Under the pieces are notes generated by a model that was not told the DNA's origin, ran no database searches, and saw only the letters and a program-made list of their open reading frames with translations. Shown here piece after piece: positions 43,130-51,774 of a stretch of 64,000 bases of DNA (within the stretch, counting starts at the first letter, position 1; the number at the start of each line of letters is the position of its first letter). The position numbers were made by a program, and so were the translations under genes. The stretch is from Nocardia cerradoensis NBRC 101014 (GTDB lineage Bacteria; Actinomycetota; Actinomycetes; Mycobacteriales; Mycobacteriaceae), in contig NZ_BAFW01000239.1 of the NCBI RefSeq assembly GCF_000308535.1, positions 1-64,000 of the forward strand. The letters are read 5' to 3'.

Positions 43130-43145
43130 GTGTGACGCGTCACAC
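43130..43145 (-). promoter_or_regulatory. Perfect 16-bp palindrome upstream of the mce operon
   Basis: GTGTGACGCGTCACAC lies about 49 bases ahead of the mkl start. TGTGA/TCACA arms recall CRP-type sites, but the gap is four bases and not the usual six. A regulator of the lipid importer is a fair guess; its identity cannot be read. Confidence 0.55.
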
Positions 43146-43188
43146 TGGGGTGCGGCCACTGTATCGCATGCCGCTGGTGCAGGACACC

Positions 43189-43207
43189 CTACCTGACTGG
43201 TCGGTAG
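43189..43207 (-). promoter_or_regulatory. Second inverted repeat upstream of mkl
   Basis: CTACCTGACTGGTCGGTAG has outer arms CTACC and GGTAG and a half-symmetric core, similar in form to TetR-type operators of the ACCGACC/GGTCGGT kind. It is weaker than the palindrome at 43130. Confidence 0.35.
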
Positions 43208-43265
43208 AAATGTCGACGGTAATGAGCCGGTCCCGACAGTTCACAACATTCACCACGAATATGTG

Positions 43266-43298
43266 AAAAGGGCGGCCCCGCAACGGGACCGCCCTTTT
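43266..43298 (-). terminator. Terminator after rplL
   Basis: AAAAGGGCGG pairs with CCGCCCTTTT and the stem continues with one mismatch to a 3-base loop. On the minus strand it lies about 20 bases past rplL and ends in TTTT, a classic intrinsic terminator. Confidence 0.85.
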
Positions 43299-43317
43299 CC
43301 GGACTCGATTACCGCAA

Positions 43318-43698
43318 TTACTTGACGGAAACCTTCGCGCCGGCCTCTTCCAGCTTGGCCTTGGCGGCGTCGGCGGCGTCCTTGGCGACCTTCTCCAGGA
43401 TCGGCTTCGGGGCACCCTCGACCAGGTCCTTGGCTTCCTTCAGGCCCAGGCCGGAGACGATCTCACGCACGACCTTGATGACCTGGATCTTCTTGTCGCC
43501 GGCACCCTCGAGGATGACGTCGAACTCGTCCTGCTCCTCGGCGGCCTCGGCCGGAGCAGCGGCGCCACCGACAGCGGCGACCGCGACCGGAGCGGCGGCG
43601 GTGACCTCGAACTTCTCCTCGAACTTCTTGACGAAGTCCGAGAGCTCCAGCAGGGTCATGTTGCCGATGGTCTCGAGCAGCTCGTCCACGTTGGCCAT
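43318..43698 (-). CDS. rplL: 50S ribosomal protein L7/L12
   Basis: 126 residues. [19 protein letters not shown] begins the dimerisation domain, an Ala-rich hinge follows, and the C-terminal factor-binding domain reads [33 protein letters not shown]. It forms the L12 stalk that recruits translation GTPases. It lies 75 bases behind rplJ. Confidence 0.98.
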   Translation of the reverse strand: MANVDELLETIGNMTLLELSDFVKKFEEKFEVTAAAPVAVAAVGGAAAPAEAAEEQDEFDVILEGAGDKKIQVIKVVREIVSGLGLKEAKDLVEGAPKPILEKVAKDAADAAKAKLEEAGAKVSVK

Positions 43699-43773
43699 GG
43701 TGTTTCCTTTCGGTAGTTCATCCCCGCATCGGCGGGGAGAAAAGAGTTGGTTTGTCGACTTGTCGGCGTCGGC

Positions 43774-44328
43774 TTATTCGGCGTCGGCGGCGGGAGCCGC
43801 CTCGGCACCGCCCGCGGCGCGCTGCTTGTCCTCGAGCGCGGCGAACAGGCGAGCCACCTGGCCGGCCGGCGCGGCGAACAGGCCGGCCGCCTTGGTCAGG
43901 TTGCCCTTCATGGCGCCGGCCAGCTTGGCCAGCAGCACCTCGCGCGACTCCAGGTCGGCGATGCGCTCGACCTCGGAGACCGACAGCGCGGCGCCGTCCA
44001 TGTAGCCACCCTTGATGACCAGCGCCTTGTTGTCCTTGGCGAAGGTCTTGAGGGCCTTGGCGGCGTCGACCGGCTCACCGGTGATGAAGGTGATCGCGGT
44101 CGGACCGACGAACAAGTCATCCAGGCCTTCGACGCCCGCCTCGGCGGCCGCACGCTTGACCAGGGTGTTCTTGGCGACGGAGTAGGTGGCATTGCTGCCC
44201 AGCGCACGACGCAGCTGGGTGAGGTTGCCGACCGACAGACCACGGTATTCCGTGATCACAGTGGCCGTAGCGCTCTTGAACTGCTCGGTGATCTCCGCGA
44301 CCGCGGTGACCTTCTCTGGTTTCGCCAT
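43774..44328 (-). CDS. rplJ: 50S ribosomal protein L10
   Basis: 184 residues from [13 protein letters not shown]. It is the base of the L12 stalk and binds 23S rRNA; the C-terminal helix binds L12 dimers. ATG 44328 follows AGGAGG. A long in-frame reading upstream belongs to the leader. A structured leader of about 310 bases lies before it. Confidence 0.97.
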   Translation of the reverse strand: MAKPEKVTAVAEITEQFKSATATVITEYRGLSVGNLTQLRRALGSNATYSVAKNTLVKRAAAEAGVEGLDDLFVGPTAITFITGEPVDAAKALKTFAKDNKALVIKGGYMDGAALSVSEVERIADLESREVLLAKLAGAMKGNLTKAAGLFAAPAGQVARLFAALEDKQRAAGGAEAAPAADAE

Positions 44329-44398
44329 ACTTCGCCTCCTCTCTGGATGGTCGGTTCTGCGATGAACTACCGACTCGCGGAGGCTGGACCCGGGGAGG

Positions 44399-44485
44399 CT
44401 ACGTCGACCCGGCGACAAAGCAAACGCCCCGGACGCAGAGTGGTCCCGGGGCGCACAAGAAACTCGACATGAGCTCACGGCTCAT
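44399..44485 (-). CDS. Possible 28-residue Cys-rich leader peptide ahead of rplJ
   Basis: ATG 44485 opens a 28-codon frame: [20 protein letters not shown] then [22 protein letters not shown] lies directly before it and offers a ribosome site. Three Cys within twelve residues and an overlap with the strong hairpin at 44425-44453 recall attenuator leader peptides. It could also be a chance frame inside the L10 leader. Confidence 0.3.
   Translation of the reverse strand: MSRELMSSFLCAPGPLCVRGVCFVAGST
44425..44453 (-). terminator. Attenuator-like hairpin in the rplJ leader
   Basis: CGCCCCGGAC pairs with GTCCCGGGGCG (one bulge) around an 8-base loop. On the minus strand it is followed by TTTGCTTTG, so it may stop transcription early. 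It sits inside the possible leader ORF. Confidence 0.5.
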
Positions 44486-44689
44486 ATGTCGTCCCTCACC
44501 TCGGCTCTCCCTGCGTGGGCCGCCGGCAATATCGCCGGACCTTCGACTGCCTGACGGCAGCAACCAACGGTCTTCGGTAGAACGATTGGGGGTGATCACC
44601 GAACTGGTCGGCGACCGTTTAAGAGAATAGCGGACCAGCAGCTAGAAGCCAAAACGAGGCTTACATCTACGAGATTGCTCACCTTGGTG

Positions 44690-44804
44690 GGTCTCGGCCC
44701 GCCTCGATTTTGGAGCGACGGAGGGAGGGAGCGCAGCGCCTGACCGGAGGAGTGAAAAATCGAGGCCCAGGGGGCCGAGACCCCGCCGGAGCGAAGCGGA
44801 GGCC
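44690..44804 (+). repeat. 115-bp intergenic repeat, copy 1
   Basis: The element begins GGTCTCGGCCCGCCTCGATT and ends GGAGCGAAGCGGAGGCC. It holds nested inverted repeats: GGTCTCGGCC/GGCCGAGACC outside and CCTCGATTTT/AAAATCGAGG inside. By hand alignment it differs from the reverse complement of 52886-53000 at about 13 of 115 positions, without gaps. It lies between the rplJ leader and the rplA terminator. Confidence 0.85.
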
Positions 44805-44812
44805 AAAAACAC

Positions 44813-44841
44813 AGGGCCGGTAGGAAATTCCTACCGGCCCT
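44813..44841 (-). terminator. Terminator after rplA
   Basis: A perfect 13-bp stem (AGGGCCGGTAGGA and TCCTACCGGCCCT) with a 3-base loop lies about 20 bases past the rplA stop. Confidence 0.85.
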
Positions 44842-44861
44842 CGTCGAAAGCTACCTACGCC

Positions 44862-45575
44862 TTACGCGTCCTCTTCGGTGAGGTTGCGGGTGCGGTTCGG
44901 GTCCACCGGGATGCCCGGTCCGGTGTTCGTCGAAATCGTCACCTTCTTGACGTAGCGACCCTTGGCGGTCGACGGCTTCACACGCAGGATCTCCTCCAGC
45001 GCGGCGCCGTAGTTCTCGACCAGCTTCTTCTCGTCGAAGGAGGCCTTGCCGATCACGAAGTGCAGGTTGGCCTGCTTGTCGACGCGGAAGTTGATCTTGC
45101 CGCCCTTGATCTCGTTGACGGCCTTGGTCACATCGGTGGTGACCGTGCCCGTCTTCGGGTTCGGCATCAGGCCGCGGGGGCCCAGCACACGCGCGATGCG
45201 ACCGACCTTGGCCATCTGGTCCGGGGTGGCGATCGCGGCGTCGAAGTCCAGCCAGCCGCCCTGGATGCGCTCGATCAGATCCTCGGCGCCCACGGCGTCC
45301 GCACCGGCGGCCTCGGCCTCGGCGGCCTTCTCGCCGGCGGCGAAGACGATGACGCGCGCGGTCTTACCGGTGCCGTGCGGCAGGTTGACGGTGCCGCGGA
45401 CCATCTGGTCGGCCTTGCGCGGGTCGACGCCCAGACGAACGGCGACCTCGACGGTCGCGTCGGTCTTCGTGGTCGAGGTCTCCTTCGCCAGCCGGGTGGC
45501 CGACAGCGGAGAGTAGAGCTGCGCGCGGTCGACCTTGGCGGCCGCCTCGAGATAAGCCTTGCTTCGTTTTGCCAT
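44862..45575 (-). CDS. rplA: 50S ribosomal protein L1
   Basis: 237 residues from [17 protein letters not shown]. It forms the L1 stalk; [15 protein letters not shown] is the family signature and the C-terminus ends near [11 protein letters not shown]. It lies 94 bases behind rplK and is followed by a strong terminator. Confidence 0.97.
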   Translation of the reverse strand: MAKRSKAYLEAAAKVDRAQLYSPLSATRLAKETSTTKTDATVEVAVRLGVDPRKADQMVRGTVNLPHGTGKTARVIVFAAGEKAAEAEAAGADAVGAEDLIERIQGGWLDFDAAIATPDQMAKVGRIARVLGPRGLMPNPKTGTVTTDVTKAVNEIKGGKINFRVDKQANLHFVIGKASFDEKKLVENYGAALEEILRVKPSTAKGRYVKKVTISTNTGPGIPVDPNRTRNLTEEDA

Positions 45576-45669
45576 GATTCTCTGTCCTGTTCGTAAGTCA
45601 GAAGTGGTTGTCGGGACTGGCCGTCCCTCCCACGCACATCCCGCCGGTCACCGGCGGAGACGGGGACCG

Positions 45670-46104
45670 TCAGTCGGCGACGGTGATACCCATCGAGCGA
45701 GCGGTACCCGCGATGATCTTGGCCGCCTGATCGATGTCGTTGGCGTTCAGATCTTCCTGCTTGGTCTTGGCGATCTCCCGGACCTGATCCATGGTGACCG
45801 TGGCGACCTTGTTGCGGTGCGGCTCGGCGGAGCCCTTCTGCACACCGGCGGCCTTGAGCAGCAGCTTGGCGGCGGGCGGAGTCTTCAGCTTGAAGTCGAA
45901 CGAGCGGTCTTCGTAGACCGTGATCTCGACCGGGATGACGTTGCCACGCTGCGACTCGGTCGCCGCGTTGTACGCCTTGCAGAACTCCATGATGTTGACG
46001 CCGTGCTGACCCAGCGCGGGGCCGACCGGCGGAGCCGGGTTGGCCGCGCCGGCCTGGATCTGGAGCTTGATGAGCCCGGCGACCTTCTTCTTCTTGGGGG
46101 GCAT
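45670..46104 (-). CDS. rplK: 50S ribosomal protein L11
   Basis: 144 residues from [19 protein letters not shown]. It binds the GTPase centre of 23S r[23 protein letters not shown] is the conserved N-terminal region that thiostrepton touches. It lies 70 bases behind nusG on the same strand. Confidence 0.98.
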   Translation of the reverse strand: MPPKKKKVAGLIKLQIQAGAANPAPPVGPALGQHGVNIMEFCKAYNAATESQRGNVIPVEITVYEDRSFDFKLKTPPAAKLLLKAAGVQKGSAEPHRNKVATVTMDQVREIAKTKQEDLNANDIDQAAKIIAGTARSMGITVAD

Positions 46105-46174
46105 CTTTCTTTCCTTGGTTTAGGTTCCTTACGGACTTCCGTAAGCCTGTCCCGGGGCGCGAACCCCGGAAGTC

Positions 46175-47077
<903 letters not shown>

Positions 47078-47094
47078 CTAGCAGTTCCCGTGGC

Positions 47095-47147
47095 TCGCTC
47101 CGCAGGCTCCGCTCGGGTGCCCATGGGTCGCTCCGCAGGCTCCGCTC
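47095..47147. repeat. Two 20-bp direct repeats between secE and nusG
   Basis: TCGCTCCGCAGGCTCCGCTC occurs at 47095-47114 and 47128-47147, 33 bases apart start to start. The motif resembles the GAGCGAAGCGGAGG end of the 115-bp repeat. It lies past the secE stop and before nusG and has no coding role that I see. Confidence 0.75.
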
Positions 47148-47162
47148 CTGACGCACGGTCAG

Positions 47163-47576
47163 CTAGCCGAACAGCCAGTTGACACCCTTGATGAACGCCA
47201 GGTCCAACCCGCTGATGAACGCGACCATGAAGATCACGAACACCAGGACAACGCTTGTATAGGTGACCATCTGCTTGCGGTTGGGCCAGATCACCTTGCG
47301 CAGTTCCGCGATGACTTCCCGCAGGAACTTCACCAGGCGCTTGAAGGGATTGCCCCGACCGCGCTCGGCGGTCTTCTTACCCGCCGACTTGGACGCCTTG
47401 CGCGATGCCGAATCCGAGCTGCCACCACGGTCGATCGTGGCGACGGAGCCGGTGTCCGAGGAGGATCCGGTGCGAGCCCGGCGAGTCGACCGCTTACCAC
47501 TCGGCCGGCTGACCGCAGCGGTGTCTTCGTCATCGGCGGCATGCGCGCCGTGGCGAATGTCCCGCTCGTCGCTCAC
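47163..47576 (-). CDS. secE: Preprotein translocase subunit SecE
   Basis: 137 residues. A basic Arg/Ser/Asp-rich N-terminus of about 75 residues precedes the SecE helix and membrane span: KFLREVIAELRKVIWPNRKQ and SVVLVFVIFMVAFISGLDLA. The long N-terminus is usual for actinobacteria. GTG 47576 is chosen after GAGAGGG. It lies 32 bases behind tRNA-Trp and 172 bases ahead of nusG. Confidence 0.95.
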   Translation of the reverse strand: MSDERDIRHGAHAADDEDTAAVSRPSGKRSTRRARTGSSSDTGSVATIDRGGSSDSASRKASKSAGKKTAERGRGNPFKRLVKFLREVIAELRKVIWPNRKQMVTYTSVVLVFVIFMVAFISGLDLAFIKGVNWLFG

Positions 47577-47608
47577 GTGAACCCTCTCTCGTCGCTGGCA
47601 TCCAGTGC

Positions 47609-47680
<72 letters not shown>

Positions 47681-47920
47681 TCGGCTGGAATCGCAATGTC
47701 ATCCAGCACGGTGCTTATTCAGTTGTGCCAACCCGGGGCCACACAACACGCGCGCCGCTCCGCCGGTGTGCCGGCCCCGGCGGTCACCCGCCCGGAACCA
47801 GCCCCTCAGAGCAGCGCGCAGTGGCTGGCGACCCCAGAAATCCGAGTGTACGTTACCGCCCCGGCGGATAGCCAATCGGGCCGTCGGCCACCGCGAAGCG
47901 GCTTGCCGGCCCGCCGACCA

Positions 47921-48997
47921 TCATGCCAGCTGCACCGTCGCGGTCGCACGTCCGAAGATCTTCCGGCCGCCGGATTTGGCGACGATCGCGATCACGGCGG
48001 TGCGGTTCTCCGGGTCCACCGACTTCACCTTGCCGGTGTATTCGACCTCTGCCGGGTGGTCGCCCGGCACGTAGACCGGGCTGGTGAAACGCACGTTGTA
48101 TTCCTTCACCGCGCCCGGGTCACCGAGCCAGGAGGTGACGAATCCGCCGCCCAGGCCCATGGTCAGCATGCCGTGCGCGACCACGTTGTCCAGACCGGCG
48201 AGCGCGACGACCTCATCGCTCCAGTGGATCGGGTTCGCGTCACCGGAGACACCCGCGTAGTTCACCAGATCGCCGCGGGTGAGCCGGACGACGCGGGCCG
48301 GCAGTTCGTCGCCGACGGCCACGCTGTCGAACGAGCGCGTGTGGCTGCTGACCGTGACCTCGGGAACGGTGGTCACCGGCACCGGGGGCGCCGTGATGGG
48401 CGGCTCGGCGGTCGGGCGGTCGGGCGCCTCCGCCATGCCGTGCATGAGGATGTTGCGGACCGCGTCGGCGATATTGGGATCGACGTCACCGCCGCTGCGG
48501 CCGACCAGGGTGGTGTACGTGGTGAGCACCAGTTCGTCGTTCTGCGCCGTGACGATGTTCTTGGTGACGATGATGTCGCCGCCGAAGGCCTGCCGGAACG
48601 AATGCAGGTAGACGTCGCAGGTGAGCTGGTCGCCGACCCGGATCGGACGGTGGAATTCCAGGATCTGGTCGGTCTGCATGATCTGGCTCAGGTCGTAACC
48701 CGTGACGACCTGTTCGAACAGCTTGCGCTGGGCCAGGATGCCGACCAGGGAGATGAACGTCACCGGTGCGAGCAGTCCGTCGTGGCCGTACTCGCGGGCG
48801 ACGTCCTCGTCCCAGTGCACGGGGTGATAGTCCTGCACCGCGCGTGCGTATTCGCGCACCTTCTCGCGGCCGACCTCGTAGTAGTCGTCGACGCGGTAGT
48901 GGTGTCCGACCATGGCGGCGGCGTGGGCCGACGGGTCGAACGGTTCGCCCTCGGCGTTCTGCGCGGCCACGGCATCGGTTCCGGTGTTGATTGTCAC
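47921..48997 (-). CDS. hadAB: Fused HadA-HadB (3R)-hydroxyacyl-ACP dehydratase
   Basis: 358 residues made of two hotdog parts joined by a Pro/Thr-rich linker (about residues 190-215). The first part (YARAVQDYHPVHWDEDVARE, GLLAPVTFISLVGI) is HadA-like and the second (VNYAGVSGDANPIHWSDEVV, NVVAHGMLTMGLGGG) is HadB-like with the catalytic Asp and His. In M. tuberculosis these are separate hadA and hadB genes, followed by hadC. No hadC follows here. It is a FAS-II mycolate enzyme. GTG 48997 starts it. Confidence 0.88.
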   Translation of the reverse strand: MTINTGTDAVAAQNAEGEPFDPSAHAAAMVGHHYRVDDYYEVGREKVREYARAVQDYHPVHWDEDVAREYGHDGLLAPVTFISLVGILAQRKLFEQVVTGYDLSQIMQTDQILEFHRPIRVGDQLTCDVYLHSFRQAFGGDIIVTKNIVTAQNDELVLTTYTTLVGRSGGDVDPNIADAVRNILMHGMAEAPDRPTAEPPITAPPVPVTTVPEVTVSSHTRSFDSVAVGDELPARVVRLTRGDLVNYAGVSGDANPIHWSDEVVALAGLDNVVAHGMLTMGLGGGFVTSWLGDPGAVKEYNVRFTSPVYVPGDHPAEVEYTGKVKSVDPENRTAVIAIVAKSGGRKIFGRATATVQLA

Positions 48998-49068
48998 GGA
49001 GAGTTGAGTCCCTATCTGACTCCGCTACCGGGAGTCTGCGGAGCGTGAAACTACCGCAAGTACAGCAA

Positions 49069-49102
49069 ATGCCGGAGCGGGTCGGGAAACCTGCTCCGGC
49101 AT
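49069..49102 (-). terminator. Hairpin between rpmG and hadAB
   Basis: ATGCCGGAGC pairs with GCTCCGGCAT over a 14-base loop, with T-rich sequence after it on the minus strand. It lies about 110 bases past rpmG and 72 before hadAB, so it may separate the two or reduce readthrough. Confidence 0.6.
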
Positions 49103-49211
49103 GAGGTGCTGCATGGGTCGGCGCGGTCCACGAATATCCGGGAAGGTCATCGACAGACCTCCCTGGATCCGGGCGCCGACTTCGCGCGCGGCAGCGTGCA
49201 CGCGATGAGAT

Positions 49212-49382
49212 CTAGCGAGATTCGCGGTGCGCCCGGTGGGTGCCGCAGTTCGGGCAGAACTTCTTCAGCTCCAGACGATCCGGGTCGTTGCGCCGGTTCT
49301 TCTTGGTGATGTAGTTACGGTGCTTGCACTGCTCGCAGGCCAAGGTGATCTTTGGCCGGACATCAGTGGACTTCGCGGCCAC
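49212..49382 (-). CDS. rpmG: 50S ribosomal protein L33 (zinc-binding type)
   Basis: 56 residues that read [20 protein letters not shown] then [20 protein letters not shown] and end [17 protein letters not shown]. The two CxxC pairs (CEQC and CPNC) make it the zinc-binding form, so its expression elsewhere depends on zinc supply in bacteria with both forms. GTG 49382 follows AAGAAGG by six bases. tRNA-Met lies just upstream and hadAB downstream, as in mycobacteria. Confidence 0.93.
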
Positions 49383-49425
49383 GATATGCCTTCTTTCGGG
49401 TCAACCTGACGGGGTATCAGTTTTG

Positions 49426-49498
49426 TAGCGATGGCCGGACTTGAACCGGCGACACAACGATTATGAGTCGTTTGCTCTACCGACTGAGCTACACCGCC
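49426..49498 (-). tRNA. tRNA-Met (CAT), elongator
   Basis: Minus-strand sequence begins GGCGGTGTAGCTCAGTCGG, with anticodon loop ACTCATAATC and T arm GGTTCAAGTCC. The acceptor pairs with two G-T wobbles and the discriminator is A. The D-arm and the weak first pair G-T could suggest initiator-like features, but the body matches actinobacterial elongator tRNA-Met. Confidence 0.9.
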
Positions 49499-49563
49499 AT
49501 AAGGTCGGTTTGCGATGGCGCCCGGCCTCAGACATGCCGTCGGTCACCACCGGCAATCCGGCG

Positions 49564-49636
49564 AGCCCCCTAACGGAATCGAACCGTTGACCTTTTCCTT
49601 ACCATGGAAACGCTCTGCCGACTGAGCTAAGGGGGC
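49564..49636 (-). tRNA. tRNA-Thr (GGT)
   Basis: Minus-strand sequence begins GCCCCCTTAGCTCAGTCGG. The anticodon stem TTTCC/GGAAA encloses ATGGTAA, which gives GGT. The T arm is GGTTCGATTCC and the acceptor closes with AGGGGGC and discriminator T. Confidence 0.94.
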
Positions 49637-49976
49637 ATGGCTCCATTCGCTCCGAACTCGAATCCTCGAACCCGGGGCGCTGAAGCCTTGAACGAGGTTA
49701 CACACTCTCCCGCGAAGTTACCAAACCCGCTGGTCAGGCCGGATTTCAAAACCACCTCGTCGAGGTCGGCGCTCAACTCGCAGGACGGGACTCACAAACC
49801 CGGCCGCACTCTCGGTCGTCCGACGGCCGACGTAACTCACACTCGGAAACGCCACCGGCTGGAAGGGGCGCCCGGGGGGCGAAGCCCTCCCGGCGTGGGA
49901 TGTGGGAGCCGGGCCCCCACAAATCACCCTCGAATACGACGAGGGCTCCTCCCGAGTAGGAGGAGCCCTGAGAGGG
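49637..49976. other. Gene-free stretch between tRNA-Thr and tRNA-Tyr
   Basis: 340 bases with no convincing gene. It holds GC-rich imperfect hairpins near 49865-49915 and the terminator at 49942-49969. The Thr-Met-rpmG transcript probably starts here. Confidence 0.55.
49942..49969 (-). terminator. Terminator after tRNA-Tyr
   Basis: A perfect 11-bp stem (AGGGCTCCTCC and GGAGGAGCCCT) with a 6-base loop lies eight bases past the tRNA-Tyr 3' end on the minus strand. Confidence 0.8.
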
Positions 49977-50057
49977 TGGCGGATGAAGGATTCGAACCTC
50001 CGAAGCTTGCGCGGCTGATTTACAGTCAGCTCCCTTTGGCCACTCGGGCAATCCGCC
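49977..50057 (-). tRNA. tRNA-Tyr (GTA)
   Basis: 81 bases with the long variable arm of a class II tRNA. It begins GGCGGATTGCCCGAGTGGCC, has anticodon loop ACTGTAAATC and T arm GGTTCGAATCC, and closes ATCCGCC with discriminator A. Confidence 0.94.
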
Positions 50058-50221
50058 TTGTCGCACTGTTGCCAGCGCGCAGAGCAGAATACAACGACCA
50101 GGGCGCTCGGATGCAAACCGGCTGGCCAGCGGGGGTGCCGTGACCGATGCGGGACGGCCGGGGTAGAAAGTTCCCTACCGGAGTTCCGGGTGAAATGTGA
50201 GCCGTCAGACAGGAGCGCAGC

Positions 50222-50713
50222 GTGGCCGATTCGTCATTCGATGTCGTCAGCAAGGTCGACCGGCAGGAGGTCGACAACGCCCTCAACCAGGCGGCCAAGG
50301 AGCTCAGCACCCGCTACGACTTCCGCGGCACGGGTGCGAGCATCGAGTGGTCGGGTGAGGAGAAGATCGTGCTGTCGGCCGAATCCGAGGAACGGGTGAA
50401 GGCCGCCCTGGAGGTGTTCAAGGAGAAGCTGATTCGCCGCGACATCTCGCTGAAGGCGTTCGACGCGGGCGAGCCGGCCGCCTCGGGCAAGACCTACAAG
50501 ATCACCGGCACCCTGGTGCAGGGCATCTCCCCGGAGAACGCGAAGAAGATCTCCAAGAAGATCCGCGACGAGGGCCCCAAGGGCGTGAAGGCGCAGATTC
50601 AGGGCGACGAACTGCGGGTCAGCGGTAAGAAGCGCGACGACCTGCAGGCCGTCATCGCCCTGCTCAAGGGTGCGGACCTGGACGTGGCCCTGCAGTTCGT
50701 CAACTACCGCTAG
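50222..50713 (+). CDS. YajQ family nucleotide-binding protein
   Basis: 163 residues. It starts [20 protein letters not shown] and has two RNA-binding-like ferredoxin folds ([38 protein letters not shown]), ending [10 protein letters not shown]. YajQ proteins bind nucleotides and in Xanthomonas bind c-di-GMP; its role here is unknown. GTG 50222 follows GGAG. Its stop overlaps the convergent htpX stop by four bases, with no room for a terminator. Confidence 0.93.
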   Translation: MADSSFDVVSKVDRQEVDNALNQAAKELSTRYDFRGTGASIEWSGEEKIVLSAESEERVKAALEVFKEKLIRRDISLKAFDAGEPAASGKTYKITGTLVQGISPENAKKISKKIRDEGPKGVKAQIQGDELRVSGKKRDDLQAVIALLKGADLDVALQFVNYR

Positions 50714-51588
50714 TAGCTGCGGGGCCCGCCGGCCATGTGCTCGAGGCGCTGGATGCGCTCGCCCATCGGCGGGTGGGTGGAGAACCAGCGCGCCATCTTG
50801 TCGCCCGCCCGGAAGGGGTTGGCGATCATCAGGTGCGACTGCGCGGTCAGCTGCGGCTCGGGCGGCAGCGGCGCGGCCTGGGTGCCGCGTTCGAGTTTGC
50901 GCAGCGCCGAGGCCAGGGCCAGCGGGTCGCCGGTGAGTTCGGCGCCGTCCTGATCGGCCTGGTATTCGCGGGAGCGGGAGACGGCGAGTTTGATCAGGGT
51001 GGCGGCGATCGGGCCGAGCAGGGAGACCAGCAGCACGCCGAGGATGTTCGGGCCTTCGCCGTCGCGGCTGCCGCCGCCGAACATGCTCGCGAAGAAGGCC
51101 AGGTTGGCCAGGCCGGAGATGACCGCGGCGAGCGCGCCGGCGACCGAGGAGATCAGGATGTCGCGGTTGTAGACGTGCGACAGTTCGTGGCCGAGTACCG
51201 CGCGCAGTTCCCGTTCGTCCAGGATCTGCAGGATGCCGCTGGTACAGCACACCGCCGCATGACGCGGGTTGCGACCGGTGGCGAACGCGTTGGGCGCGTT
51301 CGTCGGGCTGATGTACAGCCGCGGCATGGGCTGGCGCGCGGTGGTGGCCAGTTCACGCACGATCTTGTACATCACGGGCGCTTCGAGTTCGGATACCGGC
51401 TGCGCGTGCATGGCCCGCAGGGCCAGCTTGTCGCTGCTGAAGTAGGCGTAGGCGTTCATGCCCACGGCCAGCAGGATGGCGATGATCAGAATCGTGGGGT
51501 TGCGGAACATCGCGCCTGCGAACACGATCAGTGCCGACAGGCCGACCATCAGCCCGAAGGTCTTCAAACCGTTCGCGTAACCATGCAT
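50710..51588 (-). CDS. htpX: Membrane zinc protease HtpX
   Basis: 292 residues. Two N-terminal helices ([19 protein letters not shown] and [16 protein letters not shown]) precede the zinc motif [12 protein letters not shown], then a second pair of hydrophobic stretches, and the third ligand Glu in [13 protein letters not shown]. HtpX clears misfolded membrane proteins under envelope stress. It lies 186 bases downstream of grcC1 on the same strand, across a cluster of short repeats. In M. tuberculosis htpX and grcC1 are also neighbours. Confidence 0.94.
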   Translation of the reverse strand: MHGYANGLKTFGLMVGLSALIVFAGAMFRNPTILIIAILLAVGMNAYAYFSSDKLALRAMHAQPVSELEAPVMYKIVRELATTARQPMPRLYISPTNAPNAFATGRNPRHAAVCCTSGILQILDERELRAVLGHELSHVYNRDILISSVAGALAAVISGLANLAFFASMFGGGSRDGEGPNILGVLLVSLLGPIAATLIKLAVSRSREYQADQDGAELTGDPLALASALRKLERGTQAAPLPPEPQLTAQSHLMIANPFRAGDKMARWFSTHPPMGERIQRLEHMAGGPRSY

Positions 51589-51650
51589 GTCGGATCAACG
51601 AACGGCGGCGAACTCGGGTTCCGCTCGAGGCCCGGGCGCCCTGGCGCTTG

Positions 51651-51729
51651 CGTCATCGATCACAGCGTGTGCGTCATCGATCACAACGCTGCGCCCCGAT
51701 CACAACGCTGCGATATCGATCACACCAGC
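51651..51729. repeat. Four 19-21-bp repeats with GATCACA core upstream of htpX
   Basis: Units begin at about 51651, 51672, 51692 and 51711. Each carries (C/T)CGATCACA and three share ACG or GCG after it. They lie 63-141 bases ahead of the htpX start. The spacing of two helical turns suits repeated binding of a protein. Confidence 0.75.
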
Positions 51730-51774
51730 CGACTACCCAACTCCGGCCGTCCGCCGGCGCGACGGCGGACGAGC

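Larger units (their letters stand above)
44329..44640 (-). ncRNA. Probable L10 leader (autoregulatory mRNA leader of rplJL)
   Basis: The region before rplJ is rich in hairpins on the minus strand: CCGGC-N6-GCCGG (44524-44539), CTGCC-N4-GGCAG (44548-44561) and the strong CGCCCCGG stem at 44425-44453. L10 autoregulates its operon by binding the leader in many bacteria, and this is the place for it. I cannot match a covariance model by eye, so the class is by position. Confidence 0.45.

Noticed and set aside
44690-44804. Insertion sequence remnant with transposase
   Set aside because: The 115-bp element has no room for a transposase and none lies near; it is kept as a non-coding repeat.
48998-49211. 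A hadC gene or another small gene between hadAB and rpmG
   Set aside because: Only ~210 bases with a hairpin; no frame with a hotdog motif. The gap on the trpT side (47681-47920) is also empty.
51651-51729. Possible CRISPR array
   Set aside because: Only four degenerate short units with no unique spacers and no cas genes nearby.
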